This document shows, piece after piece, positions 43,657 to 55,527 of a stretch of 64,000 nt of DNA. The position numbers and the translations under genes were made by a program. The notes below the pieces were generated by a model. That model ran no database searches and had not been told where the DNA came from. It worked only from the letters and a program-made list of their open reading frames with translations. This DNA is from Piper betle (Eukaryota; Streptophyta; Magnoliopsida; Piperales; Piperaceae): assembly GCA_033002965.1 (NCBI GenBank), contig JAURVB010012900.1, forward strand, positions 1 through 64,000, read 5' to 3'. Every line of letters starts with the position of its first letter. Position 1 is the first letter of the stretch.

Positions 43657-45264
43657 TGTCACAGGGCTGTATCGAGGACCCAATTTTTCGCCCTCAAATA
43701 CAGATCTGTGCGGCGTATTCCCCTCCTAGGAACACTCAGCCTTCCACAAGCACGCAGCAACTTGCAGAAATCTGCAACTCGGAAACAACTCCGCACACGG
43801 TCACACTCACAGCCACGAACTCCTTCGCCACACCGATACTCAATATCGCTACCGATATGAGGATACCGGCTACCAACAAACAATGCACCAACCACGATCA
43901 CGCACCAGCCCGTGATCCAGCCTTCTCGAGTATCAGTACTCCTTACCGATCAAGTCTCGAGAGTCACCAAACACCTCGCTCGTGTTCGGTCGTGCCGGTC
44001 TCTGCCCTGCTCGTCACCGCGACTTGTCCTCGTAACTAAGTCACGTTGTAAACGTCGACCCCGACCTGGAAACAGACGCTACTTGTCTACATGCGACAAA
44101 CAACAAGCAACACACAGAGATACGGGAAAATTCCCAACCTTATATTACAACACTATGAATACAAGGATACAAGCACTCGACCTCGTATCAAGTACCTGCT
44201 CGGCGCTGTGGACAGCCCCCACACGCCTCGCCTTGGGCTACTCGCTCACCCTAAGACTACCCGCAAGTCGTGGACATGCAAGCCCCACAACTTGACCTCT
44301 CGACCCTCACTCGACAGGTCTAACCCTTCGGCCCTCGCAGCTCGAAGGAACGGAACAACACCGAAAGGAACCCTGGTCTAGGGGCAGCACCCGACTGCTC
44401 CGACAGTCCCCCATTCTCGACCATGGTGGTTCTCCTCCCTCGAGAACCCGACTGCTCCGACAATCCTCCTTTCTCTACTACATGTTGTTCTCTCTTGTCT
44501 TGCGCTCGTTCCTCTACACAAGGATAACATCTCCTTATATAGACACCCGGCTGAAGTGCTGCACGCCAACACATGCACCCCTTGGTGCTTGGTGTTCCGG
44601 CTTCCACCCCTTTGGTGCGGCACGGTCACCTGGTTGAGACCCCTGGCTCGAACCAGCTGACCAAAGTATCAACCTCTGTGAGTACGGTCCAGCAAAACCA
44701 TGCACATGCACGATAACCCCAAGTCCCGCAAACCGCTCCTTCACTTGGCTCGGTCATCGGCACCAACGCGCACCCATGCTACTCGAATTGCTCGGTAGCG
44801 CAAACATGCTCGGTCGTGGTGCTTGGCCATTCGCACCCATCGCTCCCGGTACTCGCGACTCCGCTGCTCGATAGAGTCTCCCGGCTAAGCTCGACCTCGC
44901 ACGCGACTGGAACCCGCCACGCTTGATACGCAGCATCGGTATGCTCGGTACTCCTTACCGATCATGACCGCTGCAGCAACTATCGGTACTGTCCGATATC
45001 TCGCTCGGTACAGCAACTCCCCCGATAGACCCCATGCACCAAACAGCACCCAACTGCTGCTACGTACGCTATCGCATACCGGTCCTCCCTCGGTCCTCCG
45101 ATAGCGCGCATGCACCACTGTCTGATCAATGCAAATAGCACGAATCAGCACTGGTTGTTTCACCACACTCGAGTAACCCCTGTTACCCATCATGGACGTG
45201 GGAAATACTAGGAACAACCCTCAACCCTAGTGTCCCGGTCATGCCCGTGACTAGACCTGTAACA
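43657..45264 (-). mobile_element. D2 5' LTR
   Basis: 1608 bp, same ends as the 3' LTR. Differences seen by eye are a handful of substitutions and short indels (for example at about 43712, 44505 and 44619). Confidence 0.93.
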
Positions 45265-46073
45265 CCAACCAGGGTAGTAGCAAAAACAGGTCTGAAGAAC
45301 ACCAGCAGCAGAACTATCAACGGAATGTCGATGGGAACCGGAAAAGGAAGTTTCAGGAGATTCCGTATCGACTATGTAAAAATTGCAACAAGATGCATTC
45401 AGGGTTATGCAGGGAGCCCCGTCGGTGCTACAATTGCGGAAGGACGGGACACTTGCAAAACGAGTGTCGTCAGCCCCTGAAGCAACAACAGGAGCAACCT
45501 GAAAGGGAGAAGACACCAGCTCCTAATCGCTACCCAGCACCTGCAAAACCAGTGGACAAAGGGAAGGCGAAACTTTTTGCAGTCGAAGTCGAGGATGCTG
45601 AGAACGAGGACCACACAGTTCGAGGTAAAATTCTGATTCAAAGTGTTAGTGTGGATGTTTTATTTGACTCGGGGTGTACGCATTCGTTCCTATCATCCCG
45701 ATTAGTTAAGAGTTTAGGACTCCAAACGTCTACATTACCTAAGACTTATAGGGTCACCACCGCAACGGGAAAAGGGGAGGTCACAACGTTAGGAGTGACT
45801 AACCTATCCTTGGATATACAAGGGAAACCCTATGTGTGGAATTTCATTGTCTATGGGATAATAGGATTTGATGTACTGTTGGGAATGGACTGGTTGTCTG
45901 CACACCAGGCTTTTCTCGACTGTAAAGGGAGGAGAGTATTGACTAAACCTTGTAATTGTGAGATGGGGGTCATTTTCCAAGGGTCATGGAATGATCCATC
46001 CTCTTGTATTGTGTCGGTTAGTGAGGCAACTGAGTGGTTTGGTGAGGGTTGTAAATTTTTTCAGCAACTCTAG
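45265..46073 (+). pseudogene. F gag C-terminus and protease (after D2)
   Basis: Starts with the duplicated ccaac and continues the gag frame. Zinc knuckle CYNCGRTGHLQNEC (nt 45426-45467), preceded by a second Cys/His-like patch CKNCNKMHSGLC. Protease with the active-site triad DSG at 45666-45674 (VLFDSGCTHSFLS) and the conserved end GFDVLLGMDWL (about 45867-45899). The frame ends at TAG 46071-46073; the RT frame resumes one step over within about ten bases, so a single-base indel separates protease from RT. Confidence 0.9.
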
Positions 46074-48607
46074 AGGAGCCTGAGTCCAAACCCAAAGAGT
46101 TGTCCATGATTCCGGTGGTAGCAGAATTTCCGGACGTATTTCCAGGTGAACTTCCAGGGTTACCTCCTAAGCGGGCAGTGGAGTTTGTCATTGACCTAGC
46201 ACCGGGAGTATCACCAATTTCTAAAGCACCATACCGCATGGCTCCAGCGGAACTCAAGGAGTTAAAGAGTCAATTAGAAGAGCTGTTGCAGGCAGGCTTC
46301 ATACGACCAAGTACTTCACCCTTGGGAGCCCCTGTTCTTTTTGTAAAGAAGAAGGATGGCTCACTTCGATTGTGTATTGACTATCGTCAGCTCAATCAAG
46401 TGACAGTCAAGAATCGGTACCCCTTACCGAGGATTGACGATTTATTTGATCAGTTGAAAACAGCCGGAATATTCTCAAAAATAGACTTGCGGTCCGGATA
46501 TCATCAACTACGGGTGAAGGAATCTGACATACAGAAAACAGCTTTCCGAACTCGCTATGGACATTATGAGTTTCTGGTTATGCCTTTTGGTCTGACAAAT
46601 GCACCAGCGGCCTTTATGTCACTTATGAACACGGTGTTCCACAAATACTTGGATAAGTTTATTATTGTGTTTGTGGACGACATTCTGGTCTATTCAAATA
46701 ATGAGGAGGACCATGGGAAACACTTGTCCATTGCTCTTCAAGTTTTGAGAGAGAATCAACTGTTCGCCAAATTATCAAAGTGTGACTTCTGGCTGAAGGA
46801 GGTGAACTTCCTCGGACATGTTGTCTCAAAGGCGGGAGTTGCAGTGGATCCGTCAAAAGTGAAAGCAGTCATTGATTGGCCACAACCTAAGTCAGTCACT
46901 GATATCAGAAGCTTCCTCGGTTTGGCGGGTTACTATAGGAAATTCATTAAAGACTTTTCCTTAGTAGCATCACCGATGACCAAACTTACAAGGAAGGGGA
47001 TCAGGTTTGAATGGAGTAGTAAGTGTGAGGAGAGTTTCCAGTCTCTAAAGAAGAGTTTAACAACTGCACCAGTCTTGACCCTACCAAATGGTAATGAAGG
47101 ATTCGTAGTCTTCAGTGATGCGTCTCGGTTGGGTTTAGGATGCGTCCTTATGCAAGATGGTAAGGTGGTGGCTTACGCATCTCGCCAATTGAAGATTCAC
47201 GAGCAAAATTATGCGACCCATGACTTGGAACTGGCAGCAGTAGTTTTTGCCCTAAAGATTTGGAGGCACTACTTGTATGGGGCCCAGTTCAAAGTTTTCA
47301 CCGACCATCAAAGTTTGAAGTATATCTTCACCCAAAATGACCTTAACCTTCGACAGAGACGGTGGATAGAATACTTGAAGGACTATGATTTCCAAATTTT
47401 ATACCACTCGGGAAAAGCGAATGTTGTGGCCGACGCGTTGAGTCGGAAGGGCAAGATGGACAAGGGTCAACAACTAGCTAGACTTTGGGCTATGTCAGCT
47501 GAGGTGGTAGCTATTAACCCGGTGGAACGAATGACAGGAATACTGGCGAACCTGGTTATCTCCAATGAATTGGTGGACCGAGTTAAGCTAACACAAATGG
47601 AAGATGAGAAGCTGAATGAAATGTTGGACAAAACTCCCAACATTGTAGCAGATTCCAACAGTGTAATCAGATTTAGAGGGAGATTGTGTGTACCCAACAA
47701 TGATGCATTAAAACGAGATATTCTGGAAGAAGCTCATCGTTCAAGGTTCTCAATACACCCTGGTGTTACAAAGATGTACCAGGACTTGAAACGAACCTAC
47801 TGGTGGGTTGGAATGAAGAGGGATGTGGTGGATTTTATTTCCAAGTGTCAGACGTGCCAATTGATCAAAGCCCAACATCAACTACCCGGTGGATTATTAC
47901 AACCTTTAGAGATACCTACCTGGAAATGGGAGCGTGTCACATGTGATTTTATTACAAAACTCCCCAGGACTTTGAAGAGACATGACTCTATATGGGTAGT
48001 TGTGGACCGTTTGACTAAGGCAGCTCATTTTATCCCCACAAAATCAACAAGGACTGCGGAATACTTAGCAGAACTGTACATAAATAACATTGTCAGGCTG
48101 CATGGAATTCCGAAGGAGATAGTCTCTGACAGAGATCCCCTATTCACGTCACATTTTTGGGAAGTTTTCCAAAAAGCTATGGGGACCCAAATCAAGTTAA
48201 GTACAGCATATCACCCCCAAACTGATGGTCAAAGTGAGAGGACCAATCAAACCTTGGAGGATTTGTTGAGAGCTTGCATCCTCGACTGGGGAGGAGATTG
48301 GGAGAAACACTTAGCCTTGGCTGAATTCACCTATAATAACTCTTACCAAGCCAGTATAGGAATGGCACCGTTTGAAGCCTTATACGGTAGGCCTTGTCGA
48401 TCTCCATCATGCTGGTTGGAATCTACAGAGATGGTTATAGTCGGGCCAGAGATGGTGAGAGAAGCAGCTGAAAAGGTGCAACTCATCCAGCAAAGGCTTA
48501 AGGCAGCTCAGGATCGGCAGAAAAGTTATGCTGATACTCGAAGGAAGGACTTAGAATTCCAAGTTGGGGAGTTCGTCTACCTTAAGACCTCACCTAAAAG
48601 GGAGTGA
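46074..48607 (+). pseudogene. F pol: RT, RNase H and integrase core
   Basis: Long open frame (clear from 46100). RT motifs: [13 protein letters not shown] linker, [41 protein letters not shown] and the catalytic FVDD (nt 46670-46681). RNase H begins around the Asp at 47117-47119 ([10 protein letters not shown]) and ends near [12 protein letters not shown] (47419-47454). Integrase has the HHCC zinc region (about 47730-47870) and the catalytic residues D (47945), D (48128) and E (48236) with DD35E spacing. All catalytic residues are present. The frame stops at TGA 48605-48607 because of a one-base deletion relative to the B2 copy (SPRKGVIRF there). It is the best template for judging the deleted A, A2, B and B2 copies. 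Confidence 0.92.
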
Positions 48608-48987
48608 TCAGATTTAGAACATCAGGGAAGTTGAAGCCAAGATTCATAGGACCATTTCCAATTTTGGATCGAATCGGAAGTTGTGCATATAGATTAGCAT
48701 TACCACCAAGCCTTGATGGTGTACACAATGTCTTTCATGTGTCAATGCTAAAGAAATATGTACGAGATGAGAATCACATTATCACAAATTTTGCAGATTT
48801 AGAGCTACAATCGGATTTAACCTACGAGGAAAAACCGATTCGAATCTTGGCAAGGGAAACAAAGACACTCCGTAGCAAGGAGATCCCTTTGGTAAAGGTA
48901 TTATGGAGAAATCAGGGATCAGAAGAAGCTACATGGGAGACTGAACAAGAAATGGCCAAAAAATATCCTAACCTGTTTGTAGCATAA
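48604..48987 (+). pseudogene. F integrase C-terminus and chromodomain (shifted frame)
   Basis: Continues pol one frame over: the GPF-type region ([33 protein letters not shown]) then a chromodomain-type end ([31 protein letters not shown]). Such C-terminal chromodomains in plant gypsy integrases are thought to steer insertion to heterochromatin. Its stop is at 48985-48987. Confidence 0.88.
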
Positions 48988-49073
48988 AATCTGTGTAATT
49001 GTTGTAACAAGAACTTATACCGAAGATGGATGTCCTTGGGAATACTATCATATTTCAGGGACGAAATATTTCT

Positions 49074-49086
49074 AAGTTGGGGAGAT
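49074..49086 (+). promoter_or_regulatory. F polypurine tract
   Basis: aagttggggagat immediately upstream of TGTAAAG. The stretch 48988-49073 is short 3' untranslated sequence. Confidence 0.8.
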
Positions 49087-49099
49087 TGTAAAGACCCGG

Positions 49100-49101
<2 letters not shown>

Positions 49102-49155
<54 letters not shown>
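49102..49155. repeat. (AT)n microsatellite in the F 3' LTR
   Basis: About 27 AT units; the 5' LTR has about 11 at the same place, so the tract changed after insertion. Confidence 0.95.
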
Positions 49156-49157
<2 letters not shown>

Positions 49158-49925
49158 GACGCGGTGGGATCGAACGTTGGTATCCATGAATTTGTTTAAA
49201 TTATTTACCCGCTACCCGGTTAATTATTAATTACCCGGTCAAGTGGAAAGTATTAGTTAACCGGTTAAGTATTTTTACCCGGTTAAGTAAACCATACCAT
49301 TTAACCGTTTAAACTAGTAAAGTGAACCATACCATTTAAGAGGTTGAGTGAAAAGGTTAAGTGAACCGTGTTAATTACCCAATTACGCGGTTAAAGGAAT
49401 TATGGTGAAAGGGTGCTTCCACAAACCCTAGCCGTCATTTATTCTTTATAAAAGGAGAAGGGGTCGTTGAACCTAAGAAATACCAATGGATGATGGGGTG
49501 TGAGAATTTAATGAAGGGGTCGTTGAACTTAGGAAATACCAATGGATGATGGGGTGTGAGAATTTAATGAAGGGATCGTTGAACCTAGGAAATACCAATG
49601 GATGATGGGGTATGAGAATTTAATGGAGGGAATGGTTGAAGTGTATATATATGCAGGAGGAGGGAGTATTTCATCCCTCATCTCCGTCCCAAGCGACCTC
49701 CCCATTACTGTATTAGGGTTCACGGGTCATAGTCAGACGTAATCACAAATCAGGTACGTATAATAGATAGAACATCATACTTTCCTTGTTGGTAGCCTAG
49801 GTCGGCCTGAGCCCAGATTCGAATACCATGCACCGAGTGCTACCGGGGTCAATGAATTGACTTAGTCCGACACTGGGTCGTGTTATGTACATGAATTTTG
49901 TAATGCATCGACATTGTTTTGGAGT

Positions 49926-50470
49926 AGTGATAGCCACCCCATAAAAAGGCTACGGCCGGGGTGAGTGAGGCACAGCGATTCCTCCATCGCACTGGAGTGC
50001 AGTGATAGCCGCCCCATAAAAAGGCTACGACCGGGGTTTGTGAGGCACTGGCACTGGAGTGCAGTGATAGCCGCCCCATAAAAAGGCTACGGCCGGGGTG
50101 TGTGAGGCACTGGCACTAGAATTGGTAGTGAGAGCTTCCCCACAAACGGGGCATAGCAATCACCTGAGTGCAGTGATAGTCGCCCCACAAAAAGGCTACG
50201 GCCGGGGTGTGCAAGGCATTGGCACTGGAGTGCAGTGATAGCCTCCCCATAAAAAGGCTACGGCCGGGGTGTGCGAGGCACTGGCACTAGAATTGGTAGT
50301 GAGAGCTTCCCCACAAACGGGGCATAGCAATCACCCGAGTGCAGTGATAGCTACCCCACAAAAAGGCTACGGCCGGGGTGTGCGAGGCACTGGCACTGGA
50401 GACGGTAGTGGTAGCCTCCCCACAAAAAAGGCTACGGCCGGGGTGTGCGGATCACAGCGGATACCTCCTC
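49926..50470 (+). repeat. Higher-order GC-rich tandem array in the F 3' LTR
   Basis: Unit starts at 49926, 50001, 50063, 50126, 50172, 50234, 50298, 50343 and 50407: X X X Y X X Y X X. The first spacing is 75 bp because of a local extension ('cagcgattcctccatcgcac'). Confidence 0.9.
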
Positions 50471-50861
50471 CGCATTGTTTTGGAGTATAGCGGAATCGCT
50501 GTACCGCATATTAAAATAAACATAAGGAAATAGTGGAATGTACTTGTCTTGTTTTATCTATTATACTACTTAGTGTTGTAATCACTAACGCGGAATTGCC
50601 TCCGCAGGTATGCAAATACGAGATTAGGAGATTGACATCCAGAGTATGGAGCAAAATAAATATGAGGACTCTTTTTTTATTTAATTGAGAAATAAGTGTG
50701 GCTGCTGGGAAACGGTCCAAGACTGTGGGATCTTTATATATGTTTTTGTTAAATAAAAAATGTTAGTCATATTTACTTAATTGTGAGTAACACCTGGCCA
50801 GCTAGGCCCACAATATCGTGAAAAATGGCGGGTCGTTACAATTTTGCATCATGACATTACG

Positions 50862-52069
50862 TGTAAAACCCGTGACTTGAGTGAGAGTTTTACTGTTCAA
50901 CCATTGGTTCGAGTCAAATTAGTCTCATTGCCCGCGTGTTGAATATCACAGCTTTGCGTTATGAGCGATGAGGGTCAAGTGTACCTTAGTGTATAATGAT
51001 AACGTCAAAAAAATATGAAAAATAAGTTATTAGAGTATATAATAGTATGCAGCTATTTTTTTATTGTATTTGATAGTAAAATTATTTTTAACCCGAATAA
51101 GTCAACAGGACACATTAGGCGGGTTATTATTATGAAACATGTCATTTATGATGTTATGCTATGTATTATATTTTATGGGATTTCCTTTTTCTTGGATATT
51201 TTTTTAGAATTTATTATGAGTTAACTATTATTTTTAACTTAAATCTTCTTCGAATCAATTTTTATTTACTAGATTGCCACCCAACCTTCATCACACCCCT
51301 TCCTAAACCCTAACACCACTCGATCGCCAACCCCGTCATCTCCGTCGGCACCCCTTTGGTCTTCGCACCACCTCTGATCAACCATGCCGACCACCTCTAG
51401 GCCATTGCCGAGCTTTTGCCCCACTCACCAGCCATTGTCTTACCTCCACGACGACTCGACACCACACCCTTTCGCCATGCATGCCAAAGTTGATTCACAA
51501 CCCTCTGGGCTGCTCCGCTGCTGCTGTGCCGTCAACACCCTCCTCCCTTCGCCCCCCGACCATTCCCCCATACTAAGGGCTGCCACCGAGGTCGGCCAAG
51601 GGCTAATTGGATGACCGATCGACCCCCTGCTGACTCGATGCAGACGTGGGAGATTGTTGCCGACATTGCTGCCTTCACCACCACCACTATTGGGTCGAGC
51701 TCACCGAGCCGCTGCCAACCTATACCCTGATTGCCTCACCTGAAAGTCAACGAAAAACACCTGGAAAGTTAGCTCTCTTATGGCAGTTTGTTATTAGCTA
51801 TTTCTTAGGATTACAAAGGAGAAAGAAGGCAATTGCGTACACATGTACCTGCTGAATGTAATTGATGTGGTTGAATGTTGAATTAGTTTGAATGATGCAA
51901 TTTGAAAGTGTTTTCTGTGAAATGATAAAATGGTTTGCATGTGAATGAAAACTGTAAAACGAAATGAACAGGTTGAGCAATGGAGTCTAAACTCGGCTTA
52001 TAAAATCAGAAATTAATACAATTGAAATGTTGATAGAAATGTTCTGTTTTGTTACGTTTTCTATTTTAT

Positions 52070-52111
<42 letters not shown>

Positions 52112-52566
52112 CCCTGGCTTTTTGCCCATTGGTTTTGGTTTTGGTTTGATTGTGACCTCGAATAGAGTTGCTTGTACAGCCCTTGCCATATATTTATGTA
52201 TGGTATGTAGGTATGATTGAGTTGCCCAATTGGACACTATATGCACCACCTTTTTATGTTTGGTTCGGTCAAGTCAAGTCTAGTTAGACCTTACGACCGA
52301 GTCCCGCAAGTCTAATCATTTTTTGTGTGTTGTGCTCGTGTTTGTTTTTGGTGGGGCGGGGGGGGGTGCGGGGGGAATATAAAATAATGAAAATGATGAC
52401 TAGACGTGAAAAACATGATGCCATTGCCCTCACACCTAGACAAAGTTTGAATGTGACGCTAAAGTTCATACCATGGATGCTAAGGCGATGTCAAAGTGCT
52501 CTTACTCCGGTGACTTGCCTTATTTTGGGGAATTTTTTCATATTATATTATTTATTTACTTTATAA
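50862..52566 (+). mobile_element. C-related LTR fragment, start present
   Basis: TGTAAAACCCGTGACTTGAG at 50862 matches the reverse complement of the C solo LTR end (from 14021), and homology continues through 'ttatgagcgatgagggtcaa', 'aatgataacgtc' and 'gaatttattatgag' to about 51240. After a C-rich stretch (51270-51720) it diverges. An (AT)n tract occupies 52070-52110 and a G run 52358-52376. The right end is not defined. No gene-like ORF. Confidence 0.6.
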
Positions 52567-54960
52567 ACGACCAAATCATTTCCCCTTTTTCTTTTTAAAA
52601 TTTAAATCCTAACACACTTCTTTAGGTGTGACACTAATGCCTCTGAGATCACCAAGCCAACCACCTTTTTTAATAAAACCCCATCTCATCCTCACCTTTC
52701 CACTCCAACCCAACCGCTCCACTTACCCTCAACGTCCCCCTCCTTCTCCCAACCTTCTTCTCCACTCTTTGAGCTCTCACTATCCTTGCTTAACCTTCCA
52801 AAATGTTCTTCTTTCAAGAGTTGAAGGACTTGGAGTGGGAAAACTCCAAGTGACCTCCCTTTGAATTATTAAAGGTATGCTCTTTCCCTGGTTTTGGTTT
52901 ATGATTCTTGTTTGGGCTGCTGCTTCAAGTATGGATGTTGTTGTATACATTTTTATTATATTTTTACCTTGTAGATATGCCTCTTAAAGAAGTTTGAGAT
53001 GTGGTTTCATGTCTTTATCATGAGTAGATAAATAGTTATAATTTTTGTATCATCTGTGTGTCCATATATGCACTAGTTGATTATAAAATTCATAACTCAT
53101 GTTTTAGATGTCACATTTATATGATCTTGGTCTTTTTATTTTCCAATGACATAGATCTACAAGTTATATGTTGAGCTGTCAACTTATTTGGTGGCAGCTG
53201 TCAACTTATTTTCCAACGACATAGATCAACCATGAAAAGGTCTAAAATTAGACGAAAGGTAGCAGCTTTCAACGTTCCAGTGACCTGATCGCCCATTTCC
53301 CCAATTTTTACACCTTGATGTGATTTTTATTTTATGATATATCTTATGATCATCTGTTAAGCATATTGTGATCTTATTATCATAAATTTATAATACTAAA
53401 ATTACCTCAACTAAGAACCGAACAAAATTAATGAAACATTGTGTGCATCTGCTTTGTTCTGTGTTGACTGCTTGTGTTGTATGTTTAGTTAAATATTTGG
53501 CTAATAATTAGATCTCATAAAAATATATAAAAAATTACCTAATAATAAATAATTTGTTTTATGTAACCCTGAAAATTTTGGAGTTACACAAAATTCATTC
53601 TAACAGTTAATTAGATTGGATTTTTGAAGTACACAAAAACTAAGTTTAAAATCCTATTTGTATGATTTCAATTGAAAAAACTTTGGAAACTATATTCATC
53701 TGTGGGAAAATTATATAATAAATTACAAAGTTTACTAAGTCTATGTAAGTTTTCAGAATATTTGGGCATGAAAGTAATTTAGTAGAATTTTATAATTCTA
53801 CCCTAGTTGGTTAAATTACAGAAATCAGTAAACTAGAAATGAAGATTAGAAAGATTACAAAGGCCCAATTACAAAGAAATTGGACCTAGAATATTAATGG
53901 TCAAAACTTTCAAGTGTTATATAACTATTCCAATTGACCGAAGCCCATTGAAACATCTCAAGCCCATGGGTCGAAATTTTGAAGTTTGTTGTGCTATGAT
54001 GGGGACTGTTCACAGCACATTAATCCGACTTTAATTAATCTCAATAAATGTGATAATCTATATATTATCACTTGTTAATATTTATGATAGGCCCTTAAGG
54101 TGTCTAGAACTAAGGGTTTAAATTTCAGCTTAATTAGATACCATTTACTTTGTCGAAGAATCGTCTATCTAAGTCCAAAGATAAAATCCTAAGTACGAAA
54201 TCATGCACTAAGTAGAATTGTAACCCCAAACCTTAAATTAAACTACCTAATAAAGTTTAACCCATCATTAAGCAAAATAAGTAAGTTAATTAAGTTTTAC
54301 ATATTGTACATGTGTGGAAGCTTTGCCTCATCTTATGATTTAGATTCTATCCATCTCCTATTAGGTTGCGTGGGTTGAGCTCATCAATTTAGGAAGCGAG
54401 ACTCCACTCATCTAGGTCCGTAGGACTCTCTTGCTTCACCCTTATGTGGGCTCTTGAGTGTCACATTGAATTGTGTTTTAAACTATAGGACAGTGTTGAC
54501 GGTATTTTTATTGCATCCCTTTAATACTGAGCCCTTAAGTCACATTTTATCGTAAGTTTAATAAAACTATAAGGTTGACATCCTTATTGGTTTTTGAACT
54601 GAAGCTCCACAAATGTATGATACAAGCCTTTTTCCCTGAGCTTATTTATTATGTAGGTATGCATATTTTTATAGATTTTACAAATAAGAGAGTGAGTGGT
54701 ATGGAGATATGCAAATTGCACTAGTTAGTGTTGTAATGTATGTAGGGTATTGCAAATGTAGCACGTTTTCCAAAAATTGTGGGACATTGGTTCCGAACCA
54801 CATGGGAACTGTGGCGGGTGATATATAGAAGATATGAGCGTGTAAGTGATATATAAATATTTATATATTTGTAAGATGCCTCTTTGTAGGTAGTTATGGT
54901 ATGATATGTGGCTGTATTGGCCTTCGCTTACCACCATTTATGATTCATGGAAGTTTCTAA
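52567..54960 (+). mobile_element. G: probable LTR of another gypsy family
   Basis: AT-rich, no ORF of protein character. A C-rich leader-like part (52640-52860) ends at 'attaaag/gtatgctc', a plausible splice donor. The 54300-54640 block resembles E (22440-22830) in layout. 'tgtatgtagg' at about 54737 parallels the 3' part of E. LTR ends were not identified, so the label is tentative. Confidence 0.35.
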
Positions 54961-55069
54961 AACTTTTTCGTGGGTGTTTAAATAACCGTTTGCCAATAAT
55001 GCTATATTCCTAGTCTCTACCTCTGTTGCAAAACTCAGCCGATTCCACTCAGAATGGCCCGAGTTAACA

Positions 55070-55527
55070 AGGCTTGGTGGAAAACTGAGTTAAAAAAGAG
55101 ATGACCAAGTTAAGGCTCATGGGTGTGGGAACGCGGGGCAGCGGCGGGTATTGGCATGGGGTGGAAGGGCTGGCATGGGATGGGGATGAGGGCTGGATTG
55201 GACGGGGGCAGCGGCGATCGGGGAGATAGAATTGAGGGAAAGAAATGGTCGGTGGCATTCTTGTAATTAAAAGTTGGCTCAACTTAAACTCGAGTAAAAA
55301 ATAATAAGTTTAAATAATTTTACAAAAATCAAAAATAAATTACAAAAAAATAACATAAAATATAATATACACTGTTAAATTAAAATGAAATATTCTATAA
55401 CTAATAACCCACTGATTTTGACCCAATCAAGTAAACAGATTCTTGTCTGACTTTTGATGAATCAGTACGATTCAATGACTCCCTTACAATTTGATTGAAC
55501 GTCTCATTTTGATTTTTGAACCTATAG
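55070..55527 (-). mobile_element. C-related LTR fragment, opposite orientation to the one at 50862
   Basis: 'aaatattctataactaataacccac' lies at 55388-55412 and corresponds to 13709-13731 of C ('catgctctataactaataacc'), preceded in both by a GC-rich part and 'aactcgagt'. It ends where the A3 LTR begins at 55528. Confidence 0.5.

Larger units (their letters stand above)
40044..45264 (-). mobile_element. D2: minus-strand D-family element inside F gag
   Basis: 5221 bp, flanked by ccaac at 40039-40043 and 45265-45269. LTRs of 1606 and 1608 bp with about five small differences by eye, primer site, broken gag, collapsed pol and purine tract. It has the same GC-rich character and architecture as D1, but LTR sequences diverge enough to be a separate subfamily. 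Its presence splits F gag. Confidence 0.93.
37305..50840 (+). mobile_element. Element F: nearly complete chromodomain gypsy, interrupted by D2
   Basis: Flanked by atttt at 37300-37304 and 50841-50845. Without D2 the element is about 8.3 kb. It has both LTRs (TGTAAAGACCC...GGGTCGTTACA), primer site, gag, protease, RT, RNase H, integrase with chromodomain, and purine tract. It is a close relative of A/B in coding sequence and in the two ends of the LTR, but has different inner LTR sequence. At least three coding lesions plus the D2 insertion make it non-functional. It is Tekay/Del-like by its chromodomain and RT patches (inference). Confidence 0.95.
49087..50840 (+). mobile_element. F 3' LTR
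   Basis: 1754 bp, 111 bp longer than the 5' LTR. The extra length is explained by a longer (AT)n tract (49102-49155) and one extra X unit in the GC-rich array. Outside these, only scattered substitutions are visible. Confidence 0.95.

Noticed and set aside
29771..50840. Endogenous pararetrovirus or envelope-bearing element
   Set aside because: Domain order is PR-RT-RNase H-integrase, with LTRs and target duplications, and there is no movement protein, coat or envelope-like frame.
52628..52864. 78-residue proline-rich ORF
   Set aside because: C-rich LTR leader in G; composition explains the frame.
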